Origin: Branchiostoma floridae
Taxonomy: Eukaryota; Chordata; Leptocardii; Amphioxiformes; Branchiostomatidae
DNA length: 64,000 nucleotides
NCBI RefSeq assembly: GCF_000003815.2
Contig: NC_049981.1
Span: 8,316,085 to 8,380,084, forward strand
Direction: 5' to 3'
Below, piece by piece: positions 23,201-35,200 of the stretch. Both the position numbers and the translations under genes were made by a program. The notes under the pieces are model-generated. The model was not told the DNA's origin and searched no databases. It worked only from the letters and a program-made list of their open reading frames with translations. How positions within the stretch are numbered: position 1 is the stretch's first letter; every line of letters starts with the position of its first letter.

Positions 23201-26200
23201 TTCTGGAAGGGAAGTTGCGGCGTAGCCCAGTGGCCAGCCAAACTCCAGGAAGTCAGCAACTGCTTTGTCCTGGTAATTGGACAAGGCCTCTCGCCAGGCT
23301 AGAATATTCAGGTTTGACGGGACAGGAATCCTCAAACCGCAGAAATTGTAGCTCCCTGATTGATAAACAGCTTGGTGGAGTTCGCATGCTGGACTAAGAT
23401 ACGGTTGAATTGGCGACTGTTGGGGTATGGGAATGCGGGGGTTAACGGACGACACTACAGACTTGGGTGTTGTATAGCAGTACTGAGAGGGGCCTGGGTT
23501 GCCAGGCTTGTGCTGACTGCGAAGTCCCTCCGCGGTAGGTGGACTGGCCTCGGCCTTCCGTGACTGTACTGTCCGCTGTGATGAAGACGATGCCGCCATA
23601 TTACTGACTGGGACGACTTGTGAGCTACGAGGCGCTGTGGAACCGATTTCATAGTTATGAGTGTGGCTGTGTTGGAATGGCGCTGCCTGAAGACCGCGGT
23701 ATGGGATGCTAGTCTTCTGTGACTGTACTGTCCGCTGTGAAGAAGACTTAGGAACCGTGTCCAGGAACGGGATGCCGACAGAGCCAGAGCTGGCCTTGAA
23801 GTCGCTGGGAGCTAACGCCGTGTGACCCGCTGTGAGGTGTGTCACCTGTCCGAGAACTGGGAGGTTTATGTGGGCCCCTTCGTGAGTTGTACGGTACTCT
23901 GAGTCGGTTAAACAAGCGTTTGTCAAGTCCGGTAAATCTGTCCTGTGACATAGGCCTAGTCAGACCCTTGGCTGCCTTGTGGCTGCGTAGGCCTCCCGTG
24001 CTTCCTTGCTCTTGTAGGGACAATCCGTTGCCGGATGGTGCCCGTCAACCTCTGGCCGATATCTTGAGCAGAACTTGCACACGTGGGACAACGGTTGCCC
24101 TGATGGAGCGGTGTGACCGCTAGAGAAAGGGCAATTGCCGTTCTGGTACTTGAAGCAAAAGCCGCTAATCTCATTCCTTGCAGATTGTGTGGCTGGGGCA
24201 GGAACCGCAGGTTTGGTAACTGATTTAGGCTCTGGTCTGCGGAGGTACTCCGCCTTCAGCTCGGAAACCTGCACCATTGTGATTGAACTGTCTATCTCTA
24301 TAAAACCGTGTTCGACATGTTGGAACAGTGTCTTGTAGAAATTACGAACCCCTTCAAACGTGTATATGGGAATATCTAACATCAATGTCCGTAGGATGTG
24401 TCCCCTGTTGTAACTTTCCATGGGGATTGTGTTCAGACTTAGTATGATGGCCATTTCTCCCGAGATCAACTGGAACCATGTCAAATTGTTGTGTTTCATT
24501 TCCGCTGATGTAGAAAAGATGAATTCATGGTGCCACCTTACCTCCCGCTTGATTTCGTCATACGATTTTCGTGCCAAGCCGCTCACTAACTTCTTCTTAC
24601 CTTGGGGAGAACTTGCGAATCGTTGTGCGTGGCCGTCGTCCCAGCGGCGATCGTACTCTGGGTAAGGAGGAGGGGCGTTCGTCCTTGGTGCCTGGGGATA
24701 GCTACCGTACCCCGACTGTGTCTGCCTTGCGTCTGGAGCAACCTCAGGGCCGTAGAGACGGTGTAAAGCCCTCACTTCCTTTGCAGTGGGGTACGCGTCC
24801 GTGCCGCTTGGCGCTGTGAGTCCTCCACGACTCGGAACTCCATTGTTTACAGTACGGGGGCCGCCATCTTGGGCCGCAAAGGCTCCTGGGACAAATCCAG
24901 CGCGAGCGTAGTGCGCGTGCGCTGGATGCGTTGGGCTTCTCCGCCTTGGGCGCCGCCATCTTGGGTCACGACAAGGTTAGGGGGAAGGGGTGCTCTTCGG
25001 GTGTTTTCGCGCTGTTGAGATCCCAGTATAGCTAAGTCGGCCTGCAACAGCTCCAAGTCGCGAGAGACGCTCAATATCTCTGCTTCCAGCTCGGTCTCCG
25101 CCTGAGTTTTTGGCGTAGACGAAGGTAGGCGAGTACGAGTCGGTGTTGTTGTAGTCGTTGTCGGTTGTTCCGGCCGATTCGCTCTTGGGAGAAGATACTC
25201 CGCCCCGCTGGTATATCTCGCCGGCGGACGAGTCTTTCTTCTTCCGGCACTGAGCATCTTGTGACGAGGAGAAGGCGGCAAACGACTTATTCGCGACTGT
25301 TTACGGGATTGTTTACGTATAGAAGCCGGCCGTGTCTCGAGCTTCCCGCCTCGAGTTTATTCTCGTAGAGTCTCGTATAGTCTCGCGGTCACGTGGTAGT
25401 GACGCCCGTGGGTGCAATTCCCGTGGATAACGCCCTGTGGCGTGATCCATCCATTATTATAGTATGCAGGCTGTGGACTTTACAAACATAAGGGATGTAG
25501 GACGTTACTGAGGAGAGAAAGGGTGGACTTTGAGTAACCCGCCCCGAAATGATATGATTCATTTTTCCTTTTCGAAGGATCTTAAATGTTGCTTTTGTCA
25601 TCCAAATATACGACATGATATAAAAAATTCTAGTAGAAAACTAAACAAGTAGAAATGTCAAAGTAACGATTCATCAATTAACTATAATTGTCTTGCAGGC
25701 GCCTGAGCTCTTTGCTAGTCAGAGGTACACCAGAACGGTTGACTACTGGAGTTTTGGCACACTGGTGTTTGAGTGTATCACAGGTTCCCGACCATTCCTA
25801 CCCAACAGGAACCCTGTTCAATGGTGAGGAACTTTCTTTCGCAAATACTTTGTCCTCTGTCTTCAGTGTTGTGTAGTCCAGTGGTTAGCGATCCTGCCTT
25901 TGGACCAAAAGCCGTGTCATTGAGTATGAATCCCGACTGTGACACTCATCCAACAATACACACTACTGGAAAGGGTTGCAGTCCTTAGCACAGGACTTAC
26001 ATGTAAAGCCAAATTTGCGTATTGTTATTTGTGCTTGTCATGGGCATTTCCCCAGTATAATAAGCCTGTTAGTATTGTATTGTATTGTGTAATTATCCAG
26101 TCTAAAAAGGAAAATTGGCCTCTGTTTTGCAGGCATCTTGAGGTGAAGAGAAGGAAGCAGGACACACATATCAGGGCTTATGAAGAAAGGACAGGTTTGT

Positions 26201-29200
26201 TGAGTTAGAAAAGGGTCATGTTTTTAGAACAGTTACAGTAACTAACTGTGATAATCTATGTTATAAATCAACTCTTATAATTCTACCTACTCCTGTCTAC
26301 TGAAGCAACATTCAGTAATTCCTGAGTTATGCACACTTCAGATAGTTGAAGACGTTCTTGATAAAGCTTGCATGGATAAGACTGTTTTCTTAATTTCATG
26401 CAAAAGTAGTAATTCTAGACACTCCAGGTGATTTTCTCCCTCCGTTGTATCATAGAATTAGATGTGCCAAAAGTTAGTTGCTTTGGTTAAATACAGTATC
26501 TGAAAGTTACAGTTCTAAAGATACTCTCTTGTATCCTCCTTTTTTGTGTGGGAATTTCCCATTGTCCATTTTGTTTCTTGCCACTAGCTACATTGTATGC
26601 CAGAAACTCTTAGCAAAATATTACAAACTGTTTTTTTTTCACATAACTTACAAAGTGAAGTGATTTCAAAGCATTTGCTCAACAGATTGTTATTTTGAAT
26701 GATTTAATCTGTAGATGAAAGTGAATATTTGGATCTGTAAGCGATGATTTAATTGGTAGGCAAATGGTTTGATCTATAGGTGATGGTTTGATCTGTAGGT
26801 AATTGGTTTGATCTGTAGGTGAATGGTTTGATCTGTAGATGAATGGTTTGATCTGCAGGTGAATGGTTTGATCTGTAGGTGAATGGTTTGATCTGTAGGT
26901 GAAATCAAGCTGGCATCTGACATCCCTGCCCCTCACCACCTGTGCCAGCCGCTGGTGGAGCGTTTTGAGTCCTGGCTGCAGCTGATGCTGAGATGGGAGC
27001 CGCAGGGCAGGGGTGGTGGTGGCAACAACAGAGCAACGTGTTTCGAACTTCTGGACTCCATCTTGGACCTCAAGGTCAAGAGCATTAAATTGTTCTTTTT
27101 CTTAATGATACAATTTTAAGACTTTATATCCGTACACAAAATAAAGCGCTTACCAACAAGCTTTCGATCAGTCCTCTGATCCTTCTCAAGTTGTAATGAC
27201 CCAAAACCTAAGTCACACTTCAGTATACCCCCAGTGTACTGGTGCAAGTACTGTTCAAAATCACCTTTACCTGCTACATTCATTTCCTAAAGGCCCCTTC
27301 ACACGAGAATCGGAATGAGCTGGAATTTGCCGTCAGAATAAAATTCTTTGTATAATTCCTGGGAATTTGTTGTGTATTCTGGAAATTCTCACTGCATTCC
27401 AGATATTTCTTGTGGCCATCCTGAATGTTTTTGTCATGCTCAAAATTTTTGAGGTGCATTTAAGGTGCAGAAATATCGAACAGCATTCTAAGTGTATTCT
27501 AACTATTCTAACTGCAGCACGACCACATTCAAAGGCATTCCAACATTATTCAAAACATTCTGATCACCCGAATGTGGCACAAATTTTGCAAATTCATTCT
27601 GGCTGGTTCTGCTTGTTTTCTTCTTGAGGACAACTTGAATATGACTCTATTCCTTCCATCCAAGGAGCTTTTATATCAGCTGATATAAAAGCTCCTTGCT
27701 CCATCAAGCTGAGAAATTCCCAACAACTGTGTCCTTGTTGCAGATTGTCCATGTGCTTGACATGCACACAGGGCAGCTGTACTCCTACCCAGTAGAGGAG
27801 GATGAGACTGTGGAGTCCCTGATGATCCGGCTGGCACTGGAAACACAAATGCCTGTAGAACATCAAGAGCTGATGTTTTCCACTGGCATGTCACCTGATC
27901 CGAATGGCAAAGTCTCCCAGTGCTGGGAGGAACCTGTGAGTACTGCAGTTGTGTAAAAACTAGACATGCAAAAGATAGGTCCAACTACCAACTACAGACA
28001 GTATGCCTTCTTCCCCAGAACCGTGAAGGACTGGAATGCGCCACTCTAGACAGTTTCAAATTACAAAATATAGCTCCCTCCACTCCCTTTCTCCCTCCCC
28101 GTTACAATACTCTGTTTGTTATTTTCCACGCTTCGCATGCGCAGTAGACGTTCACATTACAGGCAGCGTAATCTTCAATTAGTTGAAGGCGGCTGCCTTA
28201 ATTGAAAGAAGAAGATAGGTCTGACAGGCCACTCAGTGTACATTAGGGGTGGCTACTGGTACAAAAAATTAAAGTACAGGTACGGTCCAGGTCCAGAGGA
28301 TCAGGTCCAGGTCTGGACCTGAACCAGACCTAATTATCTGTGAACCTATTATACTCAAAACTGTGGTCCATTTTGCCAGCAAAAGATTCTGTTTGGTGGA
28401 GTATCCAACATCCATTGGCGTTTTAAAATCCTCTCTTTACATGTAACGTAAGGTTACCAGTTTACGTGCAGGACCAGTTTACGGTCACTTATTGGTGGAT
28501 GCAGACTTCGAGGTCAATTGTAAAAAAGAAAATTCTCTTGAGTAGGAAAGAAGTACGTTTATATCATCTATGTGTCTTGCCTTATTTATCCTATAACTTT
28601 GCATCCAGCAAATCACGTCTGAAAAGTCCGACAACAATTTACATTTACGCTTGAGTGCGCACAACACTATTACAGATGACCCGGTTCTGATCGTAATTCT
28701 AGACGGCTATTTTCGTCCCCTCTTTAAAATCCAACAAACTCTTTATGACTTGAAACATCACCTCAAACCAAACCTGGAGTTCTTATCTCAAGAATGCATG
28801 GTGATTTTATGTATGTTGTCCAAGGAAACTCTTATAAACTGCATAAAAACAAGTGACTGTCCTCGCCGAGCGGGTAGTTTTCGAACGCCATGTTGCATCA
28901 CGTGACTTGCCCGTTAAAGCTTGGTGCACTGGAGAGCACGAAATTGTCGCAAGGGGCGCTGTTGGGGCTAATTTATGTGGGGAGGGCAAGGCGTGAGCAA
29001 GCCACATGTATACTGAACGCATTTCAAAGGCCAGTTCCTATCTATACAGGTGATAATAACATCCAAATGCGTTGCCATTATTATGAGTAGCATTGTGCAA
29101 GTTGTCGAACAGCATGGCGCTCTGAGTGGCGTTCTGTTGGGGCAAAGATGACTTACCGATAACGTTTAGCGGCGATGCAAAGTGGCGGCATGGCCATATG

Positions 29201-32200
29201 TAAACAATTTATCCATTGTGTTATCTCAGTGAACTACGTGGGGGAAATGATCAGATATATGTCCTTTAGGAAAATAACCTCATGGAGAAACACCCAACTG
29301 ACCGTAAATTGGTCACCCTGGAAGAATTCTTGGCTGCAGACTTGTTTATTAAAGACGCTCGTACGGCGAGAAATCCTCAGAAGAAATATGATGCCACACA
29401 GAGCTTGACGCAGACCGACTTTGATGTCTTCCAATTAAGGACAGCTTTTCACTTCCCGACCTGCGCGCTTTCCATAAAACGGCATTATTAACAAATCGAC
29501 CGTAAACTGGTAACCTTACGTTATGTAAACAACACTAACTGCCTCAGAGTCCATTTTAGACCAAGTTTTGTGACAAGTGTTTAATAGTAATGAGCTCTAG
29601 GGTTAATATTCATGAGCTAGACACTAACACGCATGCGTAGCGTCAGGAGACGGTTAGAGGAACCTGAAGAGAGATACCTCCACAAGGCACAGAGGGTCTT
29701 GTGGACGATTGAATAAACCGTAAGCAGTACCTCATCGGGCCTGAGTCATCATTCCAGAAGACCACAGCTGAGAGATCTGGATACAGAGATCGGTGACAGA
29801 ATGTTACATGGTGTCAGAAGCCGGATTCAAGTCCACACGCGTTGAAAAGACACGACGGTCAAGAGAAGACGAAAAACGAGGTAGGCCCCTCCTCACTCAA
29901 AGATCCATTGTTTTCAAGCAGTCCCAGGAAGTCGGGCAGGCATTCCAATGTCTGGAATCTGACAGCTCTAACTAGAGTCAGGCTGGGTCAAAGTTGCTGG
30001 AAGCCCTGTCCATCACTGTCTCGTTAGGTCCACTTACAACTTGACAACTTAAAAACAATGGCGGAAGGCAGTAGCTTAAGACAGCCAGCCTGCCTAGATA
30101 TTAATGCAAGGAATCTTAACGTAGAGTGGAAGAAATGGAAGGAGGAGGCACTACTGTACATTGACCTGACTGTGTCAGAGGATGCCAAGAAACGCAGAAA
30201 AACGTTGCGGTATCTTATGGGTGACCAGGCACGTAAAGTCCATGATACCTTGTCCATCCAAAAGGCAGATAATGATGGGAACATGGTGGCGGTTGCCAAA
30301 GAAGAACAAACCGTCGAACAGATTGTGGAAGCATTCGACAAATACTGCAACCCAAAACAAAACGAAACCATTGAAAGGTACAAGTTCTTTACCAGAGCAC
30401 AGCAAGCGGGTGAAGCGTTTGACACATACGCCACTCATCTCCGAAACCTAGCAAAAGATTGCGGGTTTGGAGCGATCGAGGAGTCACTGATCCGAGACAG
30501 GATCATTTGTGGAATCAACGATGCCAAGATAAGGGAGAGACTACTGCGTGAGAAAGACTTGACCCTCGACAAATGTGAGGAGATATGCCGTGCATCAGAG
30601 ATGCAAAATGTGAGGATGATAGAGCCAACGGCCGTACATGCTGTCCAACAGAGAGCACAGGCAACACCCCAGAAGCCCATGACCAACTGTAGGTACTGTG
30701 GAAAGAAGCACCGACAGCAGAGAGAGGCTTGTCCAGCGTATGGAAAACAGTGCTTGAAATGTAAAGGCCAAAATCATTTCGCAAAGGTGTGTAAGAGTGC
30801 CGATAAGAAACCTCGACAGGTTGGGAAGGCACAAGGTCACGCCAGGAAGACAAAAGTCCACGCTCTGGAAGAAGATGACTATGTGATGACCATCACAGAT
30901 GCAAGACTACGCACCGAGAACACGTTCAGTATGTCCCACCCAAAGTATGCAAAGCAAGTGCATGCTAAGATGAAGTTAGAAGGACGCATGGTCAACTTTC
31001 AGCTTGACCTCGGAGCAACGTGTAATGTGATGCCGAAGCAGACATTGCTCAGAAACAAGATACAGTACAAGACAAGTGGAGCACGGAGAGTGTTGAAGAT
31101 GTACAATAACTCAGAGATAGTGTCAGAGGGAGAGACTGACCTGAAGATGATCAACCCCAAGACTGAGAAGAGGTATGTGGTGAACTTTGTGGTCATTGAC
31201 TCAGACAGTATGCCGTTGCTTGGAGCGAACGCCATACAGCAGATTGGAGTAGTGACTGTTCATTAAGATAGAATCCTAGCGATCCGTGGTAGCATACCCA
31301 TGGATGAGACAAGCACGGTCAACAAGCCGTTGACAAAGGAGAGTCTGATCCAAGAGTACAAAGATGTATTCACTGGGTTAGGAAGGCTGCCAGGAGAATG
31401 TCATCTAGAAACAGATGACAGCATCACACCTAAGGTCCACCCACCAAGAAGAGTGCCCGTAGCAATAAAGGAGCAGCTCAAGACGGAGCTAGACAGAATG
31501 ACGAGAGAAGGAGTCATTGAACCGGTGACAGTACCAACACCATGGGTGTCAAGCCTGGTCACCGTGAGGAAGCCATCGGGAAAGCTGCGAATTTGCATTG
31601 ACCCAAGGGACCTAAATGAAGCCCTCAAGAGAAGTCATTATCCAGCACCGACGATTGAAGATATAATCCCAGAGCTAAGTAAAGCCAAGGTGTTCAGTGT
31701 CCTTGATGCCAAGAATGGCTATTGGCAAGTAGCATTGGACGAAGAAAGCTCAGTTCTGACGACGTTCAACACTCCCAATGGACGCTATAAGTGGAAACGC
31801 CTCCCCTTTGGGATTAAATCGTCCCCAGAGGAATTCCAGAGACGCCTGGACCAGACGTTAGAAGGTCTAGCAGGCGTGAAGCCCGTGGTGGATGACATCT
31901 TGGTCTGGGGAGAAGGAGAAACCCTGGCGGAAGCCACCTCAGATCATGACAGGAACCTGAGAAGCCTCATGCAGAGATGCAGAGAGCGCAGTCTGAAGCT
32001 GAATCCAGACAAGGTCAAGCTCAGAGAGCAAGAGGTTCCGTTCCATGGTCACCTAATCACAAGCCAAGGGCTGAAGCTGGACCCCTCCAAAGTCACAGCA
32101 ATAACCCAGATGCCCCGACCAACTGACGCACAAGGAGTGCAACGCCTGATTGGTTTTGTGACGTACCTAGCCAAGTTCTTACCAAAGCTCAGCAACATAT

Positions 32201-35200
32201 GTGAGCCTTTGAGGAAGCCGACTGTGAAAGACAGCGAGTTTGTGTGGCTGGACGCACACGAGAAGATACTGGAAACCCTGAAGAAGATGGTGTCCACGGC
32301 ACCAGTGCTGAAGTACTACGACACAACTGAAGAGCTGACGCTCCAGACAGATGCATCGAGCACGGGACTGGGAGCAGCCATCATGCAGAATGGCCAGCCT
32401 GTTGCGTATGCTAGTAGAGCTCTGACCGACACGGAGACGAGGTATGCCCAAATTGAGAAGGAGATGCTCGGAGTAGTGTTTGGTCTGGAGAGGTTTCATC
32501 AGTACACCTACGGACGAGAAGTGAATGTGCAGACCGATCATAAGCCGCTAGAGATGATTGTACTGAAGCCACTTCATGCAGCACCAAAGAGATTGCAGCG
32601 CATGATGATGCGTTTGCAACAATACAATGTAAAGGTGAGTTATAAACCAGGAAAAGAACTCTACCTAGCTGACACGCTAAGTCGCGCATACCCACCAGAT
32701 GACGGAAGAAGAAGCAAGACCGAGATGGATGCTGAGCAAGTGAACGCAATCAGTGAGTTCATCTCAACGCCAACGATAGAAGATATTCGCGAGCATACCA
32801 GCGGAGATGCAGACATGCAGAAGCTGATGCAGTACATAAGAGAAGGATTTCCAGAGAAGGGAAGAATCCCGGCAAGATTGATGCCTTACTTTCACATAAG
32901 GGATGAGCTAACCCTCCATGACGGCATCGTGCTGAAGGGCCTGGCAGTGCCACTGACGCTGAGAAAGAAGATGTTGCAGAGGATACACGCATCGCACATG
33001 GGCATTGAAGCATGCCTGAGGAATGCGAGAGAGTGTGTGTTTTGGCCCGGCATGAACGCCGAAGTGAGAGATTACGTCAGCAAATGTGACGTGTGCCAAA
33101 CTGTGGGCAGCAAGCAGCAGAAGGAAACACTACAACCACACCCGGTGCCGAAGAGACCGTGGGAGCGAGTGGGAGTAGATCTCTTCCAGTTCAAAGACAG
33201 AGACTACTTGATCACAGTGGACTATTACTCAAATTTCTTTGAGATAGACACATGCGAAAACACACGAGCCACCACAATCATAAAGAAGCTGAAGACGCAG
33301 TTCTCCAGACATGGCATACCGGATGTAGTGTTCAGCGACAATGGCCCACAGTTCGCAGCTGCTGAGTTCGAGAAGTTCACACAAGAATGGAACTTTACAC
33401 ACCAGACCTCGTCACCAGGTTATCCACAAAGCAATGGGAAAGTGGAGAATTCAGTGAAGACAGCCAAGCAGCTGATGGAGAAAGCCTGGATCGGGAACAC
33501 AGACCCGTACCTTGCATTGTTGGATTTCAGAAACACACCAACACAAGGAATTGGTAGCAGTCCAGTACAGCGACTGTTTGCCAGAAGAACCAAGACAACA
33601 ATGCCAACAGCATTGTTGGAACCAGACGTGCCCAAGGAAATCCCACAGAAGATCCAGAAAGAGAAAGAAAAACAACGCCGCTACTACAATAGGCAGGCGC
33701 GAGATCTGCCAAGGTTGAGCATTGGAGACGCTGTGCGATGTCAGCCACATGGAAGAAACACCAATCGCTGGAAGAAAGGCACGGTGGTAGCAGAAGTAGG
33801 GAACCGATCATTTGAAGTAGAAACCGAAGATGGAGGAGTGTACCGCAGAAACAGACGACATCTGCGGAAGACACCGGAAACCCCACCAGCAACAGTGGGA
33901 ACTGACGACGTTGACCAAGGAGATGCTCCAGAACCAACGGTCAACGACGAACCAACAACAACGACGACAACACCACCAGCAGAGACAGCAGTGAAAGACG
34001 ACACAGCTGGACAACAGATGACGACACGGTCCGGACGAGCAGTTCGACCTCCAGTGCATCTGAAGGACTACGTTCGCGAGTAATGCATGAACAGTAATGC
34101 ATGAACAATTAACTCAAGAATTGACTAACTAACCGACTAACTAACCATGAGAGAGACTCCCGATCAGCAGAACACAAGAACTTTAGATCGTGAAAGATCT
34201 GAGAAAGAAACTGAACTATAGACACATTGATTGTATAAGAACTGAAACCTGAGTGTCAAATATGTGAAAAGATCTAAAGAAAAGGGGATGTGACAAGTGT
34301 TTAATAGTAATGAGCTGTAGGGTTAATATTCATGAGCTAGACACTAACACGCATGCGTAGCGTCAGGAGACGGTTAGAGGAACCTGAAGAGAGATACCTC
34401 CACAAGGCACAGAGGGTCTTGTGGACGATTGAATAAACCGTAAGCAGTACCTCATCGGGCCTGAGTCATCATTCCAGAAGACCACAGCTGAGAGATCTGG
34501 ATACAGAGATCGGTGACAGAATGTTACAGTTTGACTGTGGAAACTTGGTAAAAATTATCAACTCAGTTGATTATTTGCTTGGACGTGTAAGCCCCAAAAC
34601 ATGTGAGCACATCCGGTATAATTTGTTCATTTTCGAATCAGTCTAACATATGGTCTACTGATTTTTATTTCAGGTCCGTTTGTCTGGACCGGTATAGCAA
34701 GAACCGGTTCCCACTGGTACCCACCCCTAGTGCACATATTTACATCTAGCTGCTGCACTGCCACATGCCTGCAAAGCAGGCGTATTGGCCCGAAGGGCTA
34801 TAGATGCAGATATAATGTAGATACAGAAAAGAAGTAGTCTTGTGGTCTCATGTGGCATTATGGTTAGACCGTTAGCCCTAGAGTCAAGGTGTTGTGGGTT
34901 CAAACCTCTACCATGCCCCAATACTGACTCTTGGGAAAGGTAATTTACAAGAGTTTCTTCCCATCAGACTCGGGTAAAATCGAGTATGTCAGGGGTGTCG
35001 AGCTAATACTTACTTTTAGATTACTAGTAGTACATAGCAATTTTACAGAATATGTGTTTTATGGAATGCATAGTAGTTTTAGTTATATACAGAATACATG
35101 ATGATTTTATGGAATTCATACAATCCACAAAGAAACATATTACTTAATTAAAGATCTATTAGTAAGGACTTACTAAAAGTAAGGATTGTATCTAATAGTA

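Larger units (their letters stand above)
19908..25454 (-). mobile_element. Ngaro/DIRS-type tyrosine-recombinase retrotransposon
   Basis: A 5.5-kb element lies antisense in the IKK intron between the HRD-containing and APE-containing exons. In its own sense (minus) the order is A1 (25454-25320), gag, reverse transcriptase-RNase H, tyrosine recombinase, B1 (20835-20736), A2 (20735-20601), a spacer of about 590 bp, and B2 (20007-19908). A1/A2 are 135 bp with one difference and B1/B2 are 100 bp with one difference, so the insertion looks recent. B1A2 is the exact head-to-tail junction of the element's two ends, the split direct repeat of PAT/Ngaro-like elements, which integrate via a circular intermediate without an integrase. 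No target duplication is evident, as expected for recombinase-mediated insertion. Frameshifts break the coding region. Confidence 0.92.
29569..34528 (+). mobile_element. Nearly intact Ty3/gypsy LTR retrotransposon
   Basis: Two 240-bp LTRs flank a primer-binding site, a gag-protease frame, a pol frame and a polypurine tract. The LTRs differ at one position (29597 C, 34317 G). The flanks GTTT (29565-29568 and 34529-34532) give a 4-bp target duplication. Pol order is protease, RT, RNase H, integrase, which defines the Ty3/gypsy group. No envelope-like frame follows pol. It is inserted in sense orientation within an IKK intron, inside the hAT element. One in-frame stop separates gag-protease from pol; otherwise the coding region is uninterrupted. 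Confidence 0.96.
28244..34729. mobile_element. Non-autonomous hAT element carrying two nested insertions
   Basis: The ends TAGGGGTGGCTACTGGTAC (28244) and GTACCCACCCCTA (to 34729) are inverted repeats of the same family as 18802-18968. The flanks GTGTACAT (28236-28243) and GTGCACAT (34730-34737) are an 8-bp target duplication with one difference. Removing the nested TIR element (28446-29521) and the gypsy element (29569-34528 plus one GTTT duplicate) leaves about 450 bp of non-coding hAT sequence. The order of insertion must be hAT first, the other two later. Confidence 0.9.

Noticed and set aside
22198-23225. Plus-strand frames of 90-240 codons
   Set aside because: Shadows of the minus-strand reverse transcriptase-RNase H of the Ngaro-type element.
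28466-29491. Small frames inside the nested TIR element, considered as a transposase
   Set aside because: All under about 85 codons, in different frames and without a DDE or zinc-finger motif.
30024-30853. Minus-strand frames opposite gypsy gag and pol (also 31401-34059)
   Set aside because: Shadows of the plus-strand gag-pol frames; no recognisable domains.
34853-34910. Functional tRNA gene
   Set aside because: Box A and B sequences are present but no complete cloverleaf pairs, and the sequence continues into a SINE body repeated elsewhere. The same applies to 25876, 41844, 52009, 52445 and 56560.
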